DNA of 64,000 nucleotides from Chryseobacterium panacisoli (GTDB taxonomy: Bacteria > Bacteroidota > Bacteroidia > Flavobacteriales > Weeksellaceae). The position numbers were made by a program, and so were the translations under genes. The stretch spans positions 248,001 through 312,000 of the forward strand of contig NZ_VTRU01000003.1 in assembly GCF_008274625.1 (NCBI RefSeq), written 5' to 3'. This document shows, piece after piece, positions 52,424 to 62,255 of this stretch. Within the stretch, counting starts at the first letter, position 1. Every line of letters begins with the position of its first letter. The notes under the pieces are model-generated. The model saw only the letters and a list, made by a program, of their open reading frames with translations, made no database searches and was not told the DNA's origin.

Positions 52424-53563
52424 ATGAAAAAGACAAATCCTATCTGGCTGCTTACCACACTTGTAATGCTTCCTCAGTTTGTGGAAACCATTTACAGTCC
52501 GGCTTTGCCATTGATCCAGAAACAGTTCGGAGTGAAAGAAGAATCTGTTACCCTAACGATAAGCTTATATTTTATTGCATTTGCTCTGGGAGTTGCATTT
52601 TGGGGTGTACAATGTGACAGAATAGGAAGGAAAAAATCCCTTGAATACGGGCTTATCACCTATGGACTTGGAACACTGGCCGTTGTTTTTGCACCCAATT
52701 TCATGTTTCTCCTTAGTGCCAGGATTATTTCTGCATTTGGAATCTCCGTGGGCTCTATTGTAACACAAACGATTCTAAGAGATACTTATGATCAAAATAA
52801 TATCAGCAAAGTATTTTCCTGGATCGGAATCGGTTTATCCATAAGTCCTGTAATAGGAATGATTACCGGATCAGCCTTGACTTCTTCTATTGGACATCAG
52901 GGCGTTTTCATAACCTTATGTCTGCTTGCAGGACTGTTTTATATTCTTTCCCGTAAGAAAATTTCGGAAACCCAGCATTCAGTAAAGGAAATCAACATGG
53001 GTATTTTAACTGGTTTATTAAAGAGAATGCTTCGTGACCAGGCAATTATAAAGTGCTGCTTACTGATTATGAGCTTTAATGTCTTGCTGTTTTCCTACTA
53101 CTCACTGGCTCCGTTTATCTTTAAAGAATATCATTATTCCTCATATATTTTCGGATACAGCAGTGTTATATTGGCTGGCGGAACATTTGCTGGAGCAAAA
53201 CTTAACAGATTTCTGTTATTGAGGAACATACAACCTAAATATCTAGTTGAAGCAGGTACATTTACTGCATTTACCGCTTCCATTTTTGTATGGATTCTGA
53301 CAGGTAAAGGGATATACTTTTTAATTCCTTATTTTTTCATTGTGATGGCATTCAGCACTGCAATTCCGAATATTCTGAGTACTGCACTTATCAATTATAA
53401 AAACGAAACCGGAAGTGCCGGCGCTTTACTGGGACTGATTTATTATATCCTGATAGGTCTAGGCCTGATAAGCATTGGTTTCATACAGAATCTAGGGATT
53501 TCCTGTGTCTTGTTTTCAGGAATTGGAGTTTGTACTTTACTGCTCATTGGTCGGAAAACATAA
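52424..53563 (+). CDS. Bcr/CflA family multidrug efflux MFS transporter
   Basis: A 379-residue transporter with about twelve hydrophobic segments. Motif A appears as GVQCDRIGRKKSLEYGL near residue 65, and the N-terminal PQFVETIYSPALPLIQKQFG near 18 matches drug:H+ antiporter-1 (Bcr/CflA). The start is the ATG at 52424; a longer frame begins with TTG and adds seven residues. The product pumps drugs or metabolites out of the cell. It is divergent from the AraC regulator. Confidence 0.88.
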   Translation: MKKTNPIWLLTTLVMLPQFVETIYSPALPLIQKQFGVKEESVTLTISLYFIAFALGVAFWGVQCDRIGRKKSLEYGLITYGLGTLAVVFAPNFMFLLSARIISAFGISVGSIVTQTILRDTYDQNNISKVFSWIGIGLSISPVIGMITGSALTSSIGHQGVFITLCLLAGLFYILSRKKISETQHSVKEINMGILTGLLKRMLRDQAIIKCCLLIMSFNVLLFSYYSLAPFIFKEYHYSSYIFGYSSVILAGGTFAGAKLNRFLLLRNIQPKYLVEAGTFTAFTASIFVWILTGKGIYFLIPYFFIVMAFSTAIPNILSTALINYKNETGSAGALLGLIYYILIGLGLISIGFIQNLGISCVLFSGIGVCTLLLIGRKT

Positions 53564-53570
53564 TAAATTT

Positions 53571-53628
53571 GAAACATTAAGTTTGAGTAAGTTTGATATT
53601 TTAATCACTTACTCAAACTTAATGTTTC
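53571..53628. terminator. Long hairpin between the MFS and hydrolase genes
   Basis: Arms of 21 bases (53571-53591 and 53608-53628) are exact complements and enclose a 16-base loop. They begin GAAACATTAAG and end CTTAATGTTTC. The genes are convergent here. Neither side has a clear T-run, so it may be a terminator of unusual kind or a small repeat element. Confidence 0.55.
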
Positions 53629-53655
53629 AGATATTTTATAGTTTTTGAATCTATC

Positions 53656-54648
53656 CTATTGTATAAAATGATACAGGGCTTCAAAAAATTTAGGATATAC
53701 TTCTATATGAGGAAGATGTCCTACATTGTCAAGTTCAACAAGCTCTGAACCGGCAATTTCCTGTTGAGTTTTCTTTCCTAGCACCTGATACTGCCCCATT
53801 TTTGACTGAAGTTCCTTGGGAGCTCTATCTTTCCCAATTGCAGTTCTGTCTCTTGTTCCAATAATAAGCAGTGTGGGAACTTTTATATTTTTTAATTCAT
53901 AGCAAACCGGCTGGTTATAAATCATATCCGTGGTAAGAGCCGCATCCCAGGCAACTTGAGGATAATCTTTGTGAAGTGTCCATCCTGCAACCAGATCAAG
54001 CCAAGGCTGATATTCTTCCTTCCATTTGTTATCATAATAGGATTTCAGCTGATAGTTTTTATAAGTTTCTGCAGTATTTTTAAGTTCAGATTGATACGCC
54101 TTATCAATGGTCTGGTAAGATGCAAAAGTTTTATAATCTTCAAGTCCGATGGGGTTTTCAAGAATCAGTTTCTGCACTTTTTCCGGATACAGCAGTGTAA
54201 ATCTGGCCGCTACCATTCCTCCCATTGAATGCCCCAGTATTATTGCTTTATCAATTTTTAATTCATCCAAAACTGCTTTTGTATTTTCTGCCAATTGTGA
54301 AAAAGAAAACTGGTAAGCATGTGGCTTTGATGATTTTCCAAACCCGATCTGATCAGGAATCACTACCCTGAATCCTTTAGCAGACAAATCTTTTGCTGTT
54401 TTCTCCCAATATGCTCCGTTGAAATTCTTTCCATGAAGAAGCATTATTGTTTTCCCATTGGGCTTTTGTGGCTGTACATCCATATAGGCCATTTTCAAAT
54501 CTTCATCCTGAGACTTAAAATTGAGAAAATGAACCTCATAAGGATATTTATAATCGGAAAGCATTGCATCCAGAGGTTTCACCTGTGAAAACATAAAACC
54601 TGACACCATCAACCCAAAAGCAGCTGTTATATTTCTAAAATATTTCAT
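53656..54648 (-). CDS. Alpha/beta hydrolase, exported
   Basis: A 330-residue protein with a signal peptide (LMVSGFMFSQ). The hydrolase core has the oxyanion segment IMLLHGKNFNGAYWEKTA near residue 70, FRVVIPDQIGFGKSSKP, the nucleophile in ILGHSMGGMVAARF near residue 140, and ELDNVGHLPHIEVYP near the end with the catalytic histidine. The length fits epoxide hydrolase or haloalkane-dehalogenase-like members of the family, without enough to choose. Exported to the periplasm or outside. Substrate unknown. Confidence 0.85.
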   Translation of the reverse strand: MKYFRNITAAFGLMVSGFMFSQVKPLDAMLSDYKYPYEVHFLNFKSQDEDLKMAYMDVQPQKPNGKTIMLLHGKNFNGAYWEKTAKDLSAKGFRVVIPDQIGFGKSSKPHAYQFSFSQLAENTKAVLDELKIDKAIILGHSMGGMVAARFTLLYPEKVQKLILENPIGLEDYKTFASYQTIDKAYQSELKNTAETYKNYQLKSYYDNKWKEEYQPWLDLVAGWTLHKDYPQVAWDAALTTDMIYNQPVCYELKNIKVPTLLIIGTRDRTAIGKDRAPKELQSKMGQYQVLGKKTQQEIAGSELVELDNVGHLPHIEVYPKFFEALYHFIQ

Positions 54649-54676
54649 GAAACTTTTATTTAAAGATTAAAATTAA

Positions 54677-54702
54677 AAAAACCGCTCCAAAAGAAACGGT
54701 TT
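54677..54702 (-). terminator. Possible terminator of the EamA gene
   Basis: On the minus strand AAACCG and CGGTTT pair around a 12-base loop and a T-run follows. The stem is short. Confidence 0.5.
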
Positions 54703-54730
54703 CAGCTGTTATTTTTATTTAAATATTTTT

Positions 54731-55717
54731 TTAAGACACTTCTGCCATTGAAACTTCTTTTTCTTTCTTTGACGGTAAATTCATCAAAACAATAGCAAAA
54801 AGGATCAGAGCAATTCCTATCCATTGGATCAAAAATACTTTCTCCCCCAGTAAAACAAAAGCCATCGTTACGGAAACCGGAAGTTCCAGTGAGGAAACAA
54901 TGCTTCCCAGACCCAGACCCGCATTTGGAAATCCAATATTGAATAAAATTGGAGGAATAATGGTTCCAAAGAGAGCCAGCACAAATCCGTACGTCAGGAA
55001 TATTGAATAATTGAATGAGTGAATATGTTCTGTATTTTCTGTAAAATTTAAGTATAATGATTTTAAGCCATCAAAATACATAGGTCCTATCTGGGCAAAG
55101 AATAAAAAGGCAAAAACCACTACAGAACCACCTGCAAGCATAATAATACTTTTTCTGAAAACCGGAAGATGGGTAGCCAGCGTATTGGACGTAAACATCG
55201 TCAAGGTATATGAAGCAGCCGCCATCAGTCCCCAAAAGACTCCATGCCAGTCCAGCTCAATTTCCATATTGATAAGATTCGTTGCCAAAACTGTTCCCAG
55301 CAATACGATAACTACAGAAACTACTTTTCTGGCATTGGGCAGTTTTTTTGTAAGAATACTTTCCACCACTACACTGAACCATACCGACTGCATCAACAAT
55401 ACAATGGCAATTGAAACATTGATATACTGTACAGCAATATAATAGAATAAGCTTGTTCCTCCTAAAGAAGTTCCTGCAAGCAGCAACATTCTTACTTCTT
55501 TAGAATTTGGCAGCGATAATTTCTGTTTTGAGGTTAGGGTCTGAATAAGATTAAGGATCAAAAGTCCCGTCAAACCTAATACGAACTGGGAAGTCGTCAC
55601 TTCCGAAGTAGTGAAACCATCATGGTAAGCCATTTTCACAAAAGTGGCCAACATACCGTATATACTAGCTCCAATCCCTACAAATAAAACACCTTTTAGT
55701 ATATTTTTCTTCTTCAT
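54731..55717 (-). CDS. EamA family transporter (drug/metabolite transporter)
   Basis: A 328-residue membrane protein with ten hydrophobic segments in two EamA repeats. The second repeat ends with LGSIVSSLELPVSVTMAFVLLGEKVFLIQWIG, a typical EamA closing segment. I start it at 55717 (MKKKNILKG); the longer frame adds 30 residues and would include the promoter box (55736-55743) and the terminator of the gene upstream (55792-55821). It exports or imports amino acids or metabolites; substrate unknown. Confidence 0.85.
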   Translation of the reverse strand: MKKKNILKGVLFVGIGASIYGMLATFVKMAYHDGFTTSEVTTSQFVLGLTGLLILNLIQTLTSKQKLSLPNSKEVRMLLLAGTSLGGTSLFYYIAVQYINVSIAIVLLMQSVWFSVVVESILTKKLPNARKVVSVVIVLLGTVLATNLINMEIELDWHGVFWGLMAAASYTLTMFTSNTLATHLPVFRKSIIMLAGGSVVVFAFLFFAQIGPMYFDGLKSLYLNFTENTEHIHSFNYSIFLTYGFVLALFGTIIPPILFNIGFPNAGLGLGSIVSSLELPVSVTMAFVLLGEKVFLIQWIGIALILFAIVLMNLPSKKEKEVSMAEVS

Positions 55718-55735
55718 AATTTTTTTTACAGCCTG

Positions 55736-55743
55736 CAAAGTTA
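55736..55743 (-). promoter_or_regulatory. -7 promoter box for the EamA gene
   Basis: The minus strand reads TAACTTTG, matching TANNTTTG, 18 bases before the ATG at 55717, which supports that start. Confidence 0.6.
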
Positions 55744-55791
55744 CGACATATAAATTAAACCTATCTGCAGTGTCATAATGATAGATAAACA

Positions 55792-55821
55792 AAATCGCCA
55801 CAAGCAAGCTTGTGGCGATTT
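55792..55821 (-). terminator. Terminator of the M36 peptidase gene
   Basis: AAATCGCCACAAGC and its exact complement around AA; TTTTG follows on the minus strand. Confidence 0.8.
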
Positions 55822-55841
55822 AAAATTAGTTAATAAGTAAA

Positions 55842-58475
55842 TTATTTTTTAACCATTACTTTTGAAGCAGCTTCAAAACCAAGTCCTTTGATTTTAACCA
55901 TATAAGTTCCATTTACCAGGTTGCTTGTAGAAATTGCTTTCTTAGCATCCGGTGAAATTTTATCTTCAGAAGAAACCAGTTTACCAGACATGTCATAAAG
56001 TTCTACACTTACTTTTCCTAGAGTATTGCTTGGGAAGTTGATATAAAACTCGTCTTTAGCAGGGTTTGGATAGATAGAAATATTCTTATTCTTATCACCA
56101 TTCACTTCATTAGTAGCCAATAAACACGCCTCTGGCACATTAAAGTCCTGAACCTGATCATTAATATTATTCTTCACTCCTGCTAGTGCATTCACTCCTA
56201 AACCTCTTCTTGCAAAAACGCCCCAGATCATACATTTGTCAACACCTCCAGTTGTTGCCAACTCTGCTGCTAATATTGCATTTCTTCCATCAATAAAGCT
56301 AGGGTTACATGCCTGAAGTTTCAGAGCATCTGTTACAAGTTGTAACACTTTCGTACTTCCGTTAGGCGCTGTAGATAATACATCTGAAGAATAACCATAT
56401 TTTTCAACATATTTCCAGTGAAGATCCCATAGCATAGTAGCCCAGACAAAACCAATAGAGTGAACATCCGGAACAATTGCTGATCCGTTATTGTATTCCA
56501 TTCCGTTTGTATCACCGTATGTAAATCCGTTAACAGCAAGGCTTGTTGAATATTTTGCAGGTCTGATACCGGCACCTGTTATTGCCTGACCTAATGCATA
56601 AGTACCTGTACCTCTTGCTACAGTAGCATTGTCACCAGCTTTATTAGTCAACATTAAAGCGAAGAAATCAGACCATCCTTCCCCCATCTGTTCTTTACTC
56701 ACTCCTGAATTCAGACAGTTATAGCCTGTACCTGTCATTCTGTTGGATATTCCGTGGCCATATTCATGAGTTACAATTCCATTATCAAAGCTTCCATCAG
56801 GAGTCATATTTCCTTTTAAGGTAACATTTACAGTTGTACTTGCTGCCATCTGAGTTTTGATATATTCTCCTTCTGCATTGGTAATAAGTACTGAAGGAAT
56901 TGTAATTGTTGGATCATTACCCGCCATATTTCCCAAAGTAGAACCATTCACTGCGTTATTATACACAATAGCCGCTTTTGCTCCGGCATCCTGAAGGTTT
57001 TTCACTTTAATAGCAAAAGAACATGTCCCTCTCTCAACCAGTCCTATTTTATTAGTTAATGAACTTGCAGGCAAAGCTGTACAACCATCTAAAACTGATG
57101 AAAGTGCTACATCTCCTGTTATTCCGCTCATAGGTAATGGATTACCAAACTGGGCCGTTCCAGCTCCCGGTGTACGGGAAACAGCGGCAGTAGGTGCATT
57201 ATAGTAGAATACTCTTCCAACCGGAGACCAAAGGTACATCTGCATTTTACCATTATAACCATCCTGTCCTGAAGAGAAATTCGCATTATTTAATCCGCTG
57301 CCATCCTGTGCCTCTGCATATACAGAATCATCATCTCCTCCTACAGGTCCATTACCAAAATTGTTCTGCTGGAAGTTTCTGGCAGATTCTGTAAATCCGA
57401 ATTTATAGAAAACATCATGAATTCTATTATTCAGATAAAATAAATTTGTAATAGCAGCATTCCTGTTGCTTAACGGAGTTTCATTGATATTAAAAGGGAA
57501 ATCAAAATTTCTTGTAGCCCCACCATCTGCCGGGGCCCCTGTAAGATAATCAGGCGCTGTTAAAGCTGTTCCTGCAGCATCTTCGTAGGCAAAAACATTA
57601 TTTCCTCTTGTAACAGTATAATGATTAGTACCATCAGAATGCCAACCTTCAGGGGAAGCACTTAATATCCAAGGGTTAGTAATGATTGATCTTGAACCAA
57701 AAGTAGGTGCTTCAATAGGTAATGGAAATACGTTATATGATGCATTATCCGGTAAAAGTAACGGAATGTTATTCTGTGCTACATTATTTTGAGGTCCCAT
57801 TAAGGTATTTTCAAAATGATCAGCATGGCTGTAATCAGCATCTGAGCTGTAAGCATCATGATTGAAATTACAAGATAAAGTCAGGTTACTTTTTAACAGA
57901 ATATTTCCATTATTGGCATCTACTAAAATATTCCAGTAATTCGGAGATTTTGGCTCCGTTAAGGTATATTCATAAGCCAGACGCAGGTTTCCACTCTCGT
58001 CATTGGTATATACAAGTCTTTGATTGGCTGATGTCGCTTTTTTTTGAGTCTTTTCAAGATAACCAAGGATTGTAAAATTTGCAATATCAGGATTTTTCAG
58101 ATCTTCAGCAATCTTTTGAAGAGCTGCACTTTTACTGATAGCAGCCGTACCTGATGTAGATGCAGTATAATCTTTTACAAAATTATCTGTATAGTAAACA
58201 ATTTTACTGTCTTTAATCAATGCTGTTCCTACAGAGCTGTATATTGGTAAACCATTATAAGTCTGTAAAAATTTAACAACATTACCATTCAATGATTTTG
58301 ACGGATCTACATTATCAACAATGATATTATTAAGATCAGATTTTTTATATTCTCTTATTTTATTTTGAGAAATATAATCTTTAATCAGTTTTTCATTATC
58401 CTGTCCAAACAATACTGTTGGAAATGCAGAAAATACTGCAAATAAAAGAGGTAAAGCTTTATTTTTCATATCCAT
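55842..58475 (-). CDS. M36 family metallopeptidase (fungalysin) with T9SS sorting domain
   Basis: An 877-residue secreted protease. After the signal peptide comes an FTP-type propeptide (YKKSDLNNIIVDNVDPSKSL and VKFLQTYNGLPIYSSVGTALI), then the catalytic domain interrupted by a PA domain (ALVERGTCSFAIKVKNLQDAGAKAAIVYNN-like segment near 485). The zinc site is HEYGHG near residue 570 with the third ligand in MGEGWSDFFAL near 597. The final 85 residues are a T9SS type A sorting domain (ISIYPNPAKDEFYIN to ASKVMVKK). The first of two adjacent ATGs (58475, 58469) is reported. A typical extracellular protein-degrading enzyme. Confidence 0.92.
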   Translation of the reverse strand: MDMKNKALPLLFAVFSAFPTVLFGQDNEKLIKDYISQNKIREYKKSDLNNIIVDNVDPSKSLNGNVVKFLQTYNGLPIYSSVGTALIKDSKIVYYTDNFVKDYTASTSGTAAISKSAALQKIAEDLKNPDIANFTILGYLEKTQKKATSANQRLVYTNDESGNLRLAYEYTLTEPKSPNYWNILVDANNGNILLKSNLTLSCNFNHDAYSSDADYSHADHFENTLMGPQNNVAQNNIPLLLPDNASYNVFPLPIEAPTFGSRSIITNPWILSASPEGWHSDGTNHYTVTRGNNVFAYEDAAGTALTAPDYLTGAPADGGATRNFDFPFNINETPLSNRNAAITNLFYLNNRIHDVFYKFGFTESARNFQQNNFGNGPVGGDDDSVYAEAQDGSGLNNANFSSGQDGYNGKMQMYLWSPVGRVFYYNAPTAAVSRTPGAGTAQFGNPLPMSGITGDVALSSVLDGCTALPASSLTNKIGLVERGTCSFAIKVKNLQDAGAKAAIVYNNAVNGSTLGNMAGNDPTITIPSVLITNAEGEYIKTQMAASTTVNVTLKGNMTPDGSFDNGIVTHEYGHGISNRMTGTGYNCLNSGVSKEQMGEGWSDFFALMLTNKAGDNATVARGTGTYALGQAITGAGIRPAKYSTSLAVNGFTYGDTNGMEYNNGSAIVPDVHSIGFVWATMLWDLHWKYVEKYGYSSDVLSTAPNGSTKVLQLVTDALKLQACNPSFIDGRNAILAAELATTGGVDKCMIWGVFARRGLGVNALAGVKNNINDQVQDFNVPEACLLATNEVNGDKNKNISIYPNPAKDEFYINFPSNTLGKVSVELYDMSGKLVSSEDKISPDAKKAISTSNLVNGTYMVKIKGLGFEAASKVMVKK

Positions 58476-58857
58476 TATTAAAGCCGCTAATCTACAAATA
58501 TTTCACAAATCTTCAATGTTTTTTTTATTTAAAATTTAAAAATAAATAAATACATACAAAATCATCAAATTAATATTGCTTTACATATTTCTCAATAAAG
58601 AGAACCTCATCATCAATGGATGCCTACCACATTATATTTATCATGCTTTTATATATTTTTGATGTATTTATTTCATTAATTAAATCCCGTATCAATGTAT
58701 ATTTTTTAATAATTATTGACTTATACTTCGTAATTTTTTTTTGGAACTCTCCATAATTTATTCTTTTTCATTATCAAATTTTACATTTTATCATATGTAT
58801 TTAGATAAAAAAAAGCCGCTCAAACGAGCGGCTCCTTATATATCAATGGTTCAAAGA
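58476..58857. other. AT-rich spacer between the M36 gene and rpsA
   Basis: The spacer holds the rpsA terminator (58814-58833). A plus-strand frame 58616-58756 would code a 46-residue hydrophobic peptide preceded by no promoter; I regard it as chance. No clear M36 promoter box is visible. Confidence 0.4.
58814..58833 (-). terminator. Terminator of rpsA
   Basis: AGCCGCTC pairs with GAGCGGCT across AAAC, and on the minus strand eight T follow. Confidence 0.8.
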
Positions 58858-60648
58858 TTATTTACCTTCTTCCATTTTTCTTTTCAACTCTGCTAATGCA
58901 TCGATGTCTCCAAGAGTAGATCTTTCTTCGTTGTTTGAAGAAGAAGATACGTTTCTAGAAGAAGATTCTTTAACGTTTTTCTTTTCTTCGTCTCTGAAAA
59001 TACCTGTGTGAGATACTACTACTCTCTTGAATTCTTTGTTGAATTCGATTACTTTGAATTGAGCATCTTCACCTTTTTTGATTTTAGATCCATCTTCTTT
59101 CTCTAATAATCTTGAAGGGCAGAATGCTTCTACTTCAGCATCTTCGAATTGAACAGAAGCTCCTTTATCGTGAACTTCTACAGCTTTACCAGCGTGGATA
59201 GTTCCTTCAGCATATTTAGTTTCGAATTTATCCCATGGGTTTTCAGTCAATTGCTTGTGACCTAGAGATAATCTTCTAGCCTGGATGTCTAATTCAAGAA
59301 CTACAACGTCTAATTTATCACCTACTGCGCAGAACTCAGATGGGTGCTTGATTTTCTTAGTCCAAGAAAGATCAGAGATGTAGATTAATCCGTCGATACC
59401 TTCTTCTAACTCTACGAATACACCAAAGTTAGTGAAGTTTCTTACAGTTCCTACATGCTGAGATCCTACCGGATACTTAGCTTCGATGTTTTCCCATGGA
59501 TCTTTAGACAATTGCTTGATACCAAGAGAAATCTTTCTTTCTTCTCTATCTAAAGTTAATACTTCAGCTTCTACTTCATCACCTACTTTTACAAAATCTC
59601 CAGCAGATCTTAAGTGAGTAGACCAAGACATTTCAGAAACGTGGATTAATCCTTCTACACCTGGAGCGATTTCTACGAATGCACCATAGTCAGCAAGAAC
59701 TACTACTTTTCCTTTTACTTTGTCACCTACTTTCAAGTCAGCAGAAAGAGCATCCCAAGGATGAGCTTCTAATTGCTTCATACCTAATTGGATTCTTGTT
59801 TTCTCATCATCGAAATCAAGGATTACAACTTTCACAGTCTGTCCGTCCTCTAGGATTTCAGATGGGTGGTTCACTCTAGACCAAGAAAGGTCTGTAATGT
59901 GGATCAATCCATCAACACCTCCTAAGTCAATGAATACACCATAAGAAGTAATATTCTTAACAGTACCTTCAAGAACCTGACCTTTTTCAAGCTGAGCGAT
60001 GATTTCTTTTTTCTGACCTTCGATATCTGCTTCGATCAATGCTTTGTGAGATACAACTACGTTTTTGAACTCAGGGTTGATTTTCACAACTTTGAACTCC
60101 ATAGTTTTTCCTACGAACTGATCGTAATCTTTAATTGGCTTAACGTCAATTTGAGAACCAGGTAAGAATGCTTCGATTCCGTGAACGTCAACGATCATAC
60201 CACCTTTAGTTCTTGATTTAACAAAACCGTTAACGATTTCTCCAGTTTCGTGAAGTTCGTTTACTTTATCCCAAGCTTTAAGCGTTCTAGCTTTTCTGTG
60301 AGATAATTGTAACTGACCAGTTTTGTCTTCTCTCTTGTCAACCATTACTTCTACCTCGTCACCTACTTTCAGGCCTTGGTTGTAACGGAATTCGTTAAGA
60401 GAAATAACACCTTCAGATTTGAAGTTGATGTCTACGATAGCTTCTTTGTCAGTTAATCTTACAACTCTACCAACTAAAACGTCATTATCGTTTAGGCTGT
60501 TAAGAGATCCGTTATAGATTTCTTCTAAATCGCTTTTTTCTTTTCTCGCATCTGCATCAAGACCTGATTCGAAAGAATCCCAATCAAATTGTTCTGGTGC
60601 TACGTTTTGGTTTAATAAAACCTCTGCTGAATTTGTCTCTTTTGACAT
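58858..60648 (-). CDS. rpsA: 30S ribosomal protein S1
   Basis: A 596-residue protein of repeated S1 RNA-binding domains. At least five can be read (for example VLVGRVVRLTDKEAIVDINFKSEG near 55, GEIVNGFVKSRTKGGMIVDVHG near 140, GQVLEGTVKNITSYGVFIDLGGVDG near 225, GDKVKGKVVVLADYGAFVEIAPG near 310, and VGTVRNFTNFGVFVELEEG near 400), plus a last one near 490. The acidic start and Lys/Glu/Ser-rich tail are usual for Bacteroidota S1. It brings mRNA to the ribosome; it may matter more here because purine-rich ribosome sites are absent. A promoter box lies at 60770-60777. Confidence 0.96.
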   Translation of the reverse strand: MSKETNSAEVLLNQNVAPEQFDWDSFESGLDADARKEKSDLEEIYNGSLNSLNDNDVLVGRVVRLTDKEAIVDINFKSEGVISLNEFRYNQGLKVGDEVEVMVDKREDKTGQLQLSHRKARTLKAWDKVNELHETGEIVNGFVKSRTKGGMIVDVHGIEAFLPGSQIDVKPIKDYDQFVGKTMEFKVVKINPEFKNVVVSHKALIEADIEGQKKEIIAQLEKGQVLEGTVKNITSYGVFIDLGGVDGLIHITDLSWSRVNHPSEILEDGQTVKVVILDFDDEKTRIQLGMKQLEAHPWDALSADLKVGDKVKGKVVVLADYGAFVEIAPGVEGLIHVSEMSWSTHLRSAGDFVKVGDEVEAEVLTLDREERKISLGIKQLSKDPWENIEAKYPVGSQHVGTVRNFTNFGVFVELEEGIDGLIYISDLSWTKKIKHPSEFCAVGDKLDVVVLELDIQARRLSLGHKQLTENPWDKFETKYAEGTIHAGKAVEVHDKGASVQFEDAEVEAFCPSRLLEKEDGSKIKKGEDAQFKVIEFNKEFKRVVVSHTGIFRDEEKKNVKESSSRNVSSSSNNEERSTLGDIDALAELKRKMEEGK

Positions 60649-60769
60649 TTTCTAATAAAAATTTGTATTCCTTCTCTCCCAACGGTCTTAACAAATGTGA
60701 TTGAAAAATACGGAAGTTATTAATATTTAATATTTTACTTTCTCAGACCTTTACCACAAAAAGTGGGTG

Positions 60770-60777
60770 CAAAGTTA
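60770..60777 (-). promoter_or_regulatory. Promoter of rpsA
   Basis: The minus strand reads TAACTTTG (a TANNTTTG match) with TTG at 60796-60798 spaced 18 bases upstream, a near-ideal Bacteroidota promoter; the leader is about 115 bases. Confidence 0.65.
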
Positions 60778-60927
60778 CGTATTTTTTTAACATCCACAAT
60801 GAATTCCCCATAGTGTTTTCATTCAATATCAGGATTATTCTAAGTTTTAGTGTAATACATCTATCTGTACAATTGTTTTAATATAAAGAACCTCGTATTA
60901 AACAAATTCATTATTAACAAATAAATC

Positions 60928-62196
60928 ATGCAAAAAATTCTTCTTATTATAATTGGCATACTGCTCTATAATATCAATTCCATAAAAGCCTGTACAATTT
61001 TCTCATGCTCTAGGGGAGAGGAAGTATTTGTTGCAGCAAACGAAGATGACACTACGCCATTTACCAGAATCTGGTACAACCCTGCCACTAAAGACCGCTA
61101 TGCCTCCGTTTGTTTTGGGGCTCCGGATATGCAGATTGCAGCTGCAATGAATGAACATGGATTATTTTTTGATTATGCAGCCGCAAACTATGATTTAAGC
61201 AAACTTAACCTGACAAATCCTTATAAAAGCGATATTATGTGGGAAGTTCTGGGAAAATGTAAAAATGTAAAGGAGGCCATGGTAATTTTAAAAAAATATG
61301 ACTACATCTCCCAATCTCAGGTCTTATTAGCCGATAAAGAAGGAAATTCCATCCTGATTAATCCTAAAGGTATTACCGAAAAAAAAGGAAACTTCCAGAT
61401 TAATTCAAACTGTAATATGATCAATGGAAAATTGGCATGCAGAAGACCTGAAATAGCGAATGAAATGCTTTCCGGATCTAAAGAAAACAATATTAATTTT
61501 CTGAAAAGCATCCTGAATAAAACCCATCAGGAAGGAGAACTGAATACATTATATTCCACAATCTGCGATTTGAAAAACGGAATAATCTATGTTTATCTTT
61601 TTCATGATTATGACACAGTATATATAATTGACTTGAAAACTGAATTGAAAAAAGGATACCGGATAGAAAATCTGGCAGACCATTTCCCGCTGGCATTTGC
61701 TTATGAAAGTTTTTCTAAAAATCATTCTTTATATCTTAAAGAATCTATTTTCCAGGAAATGAAAGATAAAGGTACAACAACTACAGCGGATCGCTATATT
61801 GCAGAAAGTGAAACATCAAAAAATAAAAATTTAGACCCTGCCTTACTTGAAGTCGCTTTACAACTTATTAAATATTCATGGAATGAACATAATAACGGCA
61901 GTATGTGGGATTATTGGTTTAGTAAACCTCTCGGATATGAAATAATAAAGCAGTATAAAGATTCTAAAATTGATACTGCAGAAAAGCTTTTAAAATATCT
62001 ATCCGCCAAAGATAATATAGATCCTAAATTACAAAACTTCATGTATGAAATTATAGGTTTTACTACTCTTGTACAGGGAAATAAAATTTCGGCAAAAGAA
62101 TTTTATGAGAAAGCCATCTCTAATCCTGATCAAACCTATCCTGTAACAATGGTCCGAGGAAAAGAAATGCTTAAACGGATAAATCATTTAGAATAA
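60928..62196 (+). CDS. Linear amide C-N hydrolase (Ntn-hydrolase) with TPR-like tail
   Basis: A 422-residue exported protein. The signal peptide (ILLIIIGILLYNINSIKA) is directly followed by CTIFSCSRGEEVFVAANEDD, where Cys22 would become the N-terminal nucleophile as in choloylglycine hydrolases and penicillin V acylases. The AANEDD and the asparagine in NSNCNMINGK are expected active-site residues. From about residue 300 the sequence changes to helical repeats resembling TPRs (ISAKEFYEKAIS). Substrate unknown; it may act on acyl amides or lipo-amino acids. No partner gene. Confidence 0.78.
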   Translation: MQKILLIIIGILLYNINSIKACTIFSCSRGEEVFVAANEDDTTPFTRIWYNPATKDRYASVCFGAPDMQIAAAMNEHGLFFDYAAANYDLSKLNLTNPYKSDIMWEVLGKCKNVKEAMVILKKYDYISQSQVLLADKEGNSILINPKGITEKKGNFQINSNCNMINGKLACRRPEIANEMLSGSKENNINFLKSILNKTHQEGELNTLYSTICDLKNGIIYVYLFHDYDTVYIIDLKTELKKGYRIENLADHFPLAFAYESFSKNHSLYLKESIFQEMKDKGTTTTADRYIAESETSKNKNLDPALLEVALQLIKYSWNEHNNGSMWDYWFSKPLGYEIIKQYKDSKIDTAEKLLKYLSAKDNIDPKLQNFMYEIIGFTTLVQGNKISAKEFYEKAISNPDQTYPVTMVRGKEMLKRINHLE

Positions 62197-62208
62197 TAAA
62201 CAAAACCA

Positions 62209-62250
62209 CTCACCTCCAAACTCTGAAACACTCAGATTCTCACCTCCAAA
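62209..62250 (+). repeat. Direct repeat with a small hairpin upstream of the helicase
   Basis: CTCACCTCCAAA occurs at 62209-62220 and 62239-62250, and TCTGA/TCAGA between them can pair. The second copy ends six bases before the promoter box. It could be a regulator site or an old duplication. Confidence 0.45.
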
Positions 62251-62255
62251 TTCAC

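Noticed and set aside
55718..55807. Longer start for the EamA transporter at 55807
   Set aside because: The extension contains the promoter box and the previous gene's terminator.
58616..58756. 46-residue hydrophobic plus-strand frame before rpsA
   Set aside because: AT-rich chance frame with no promoter and low codon diversity.
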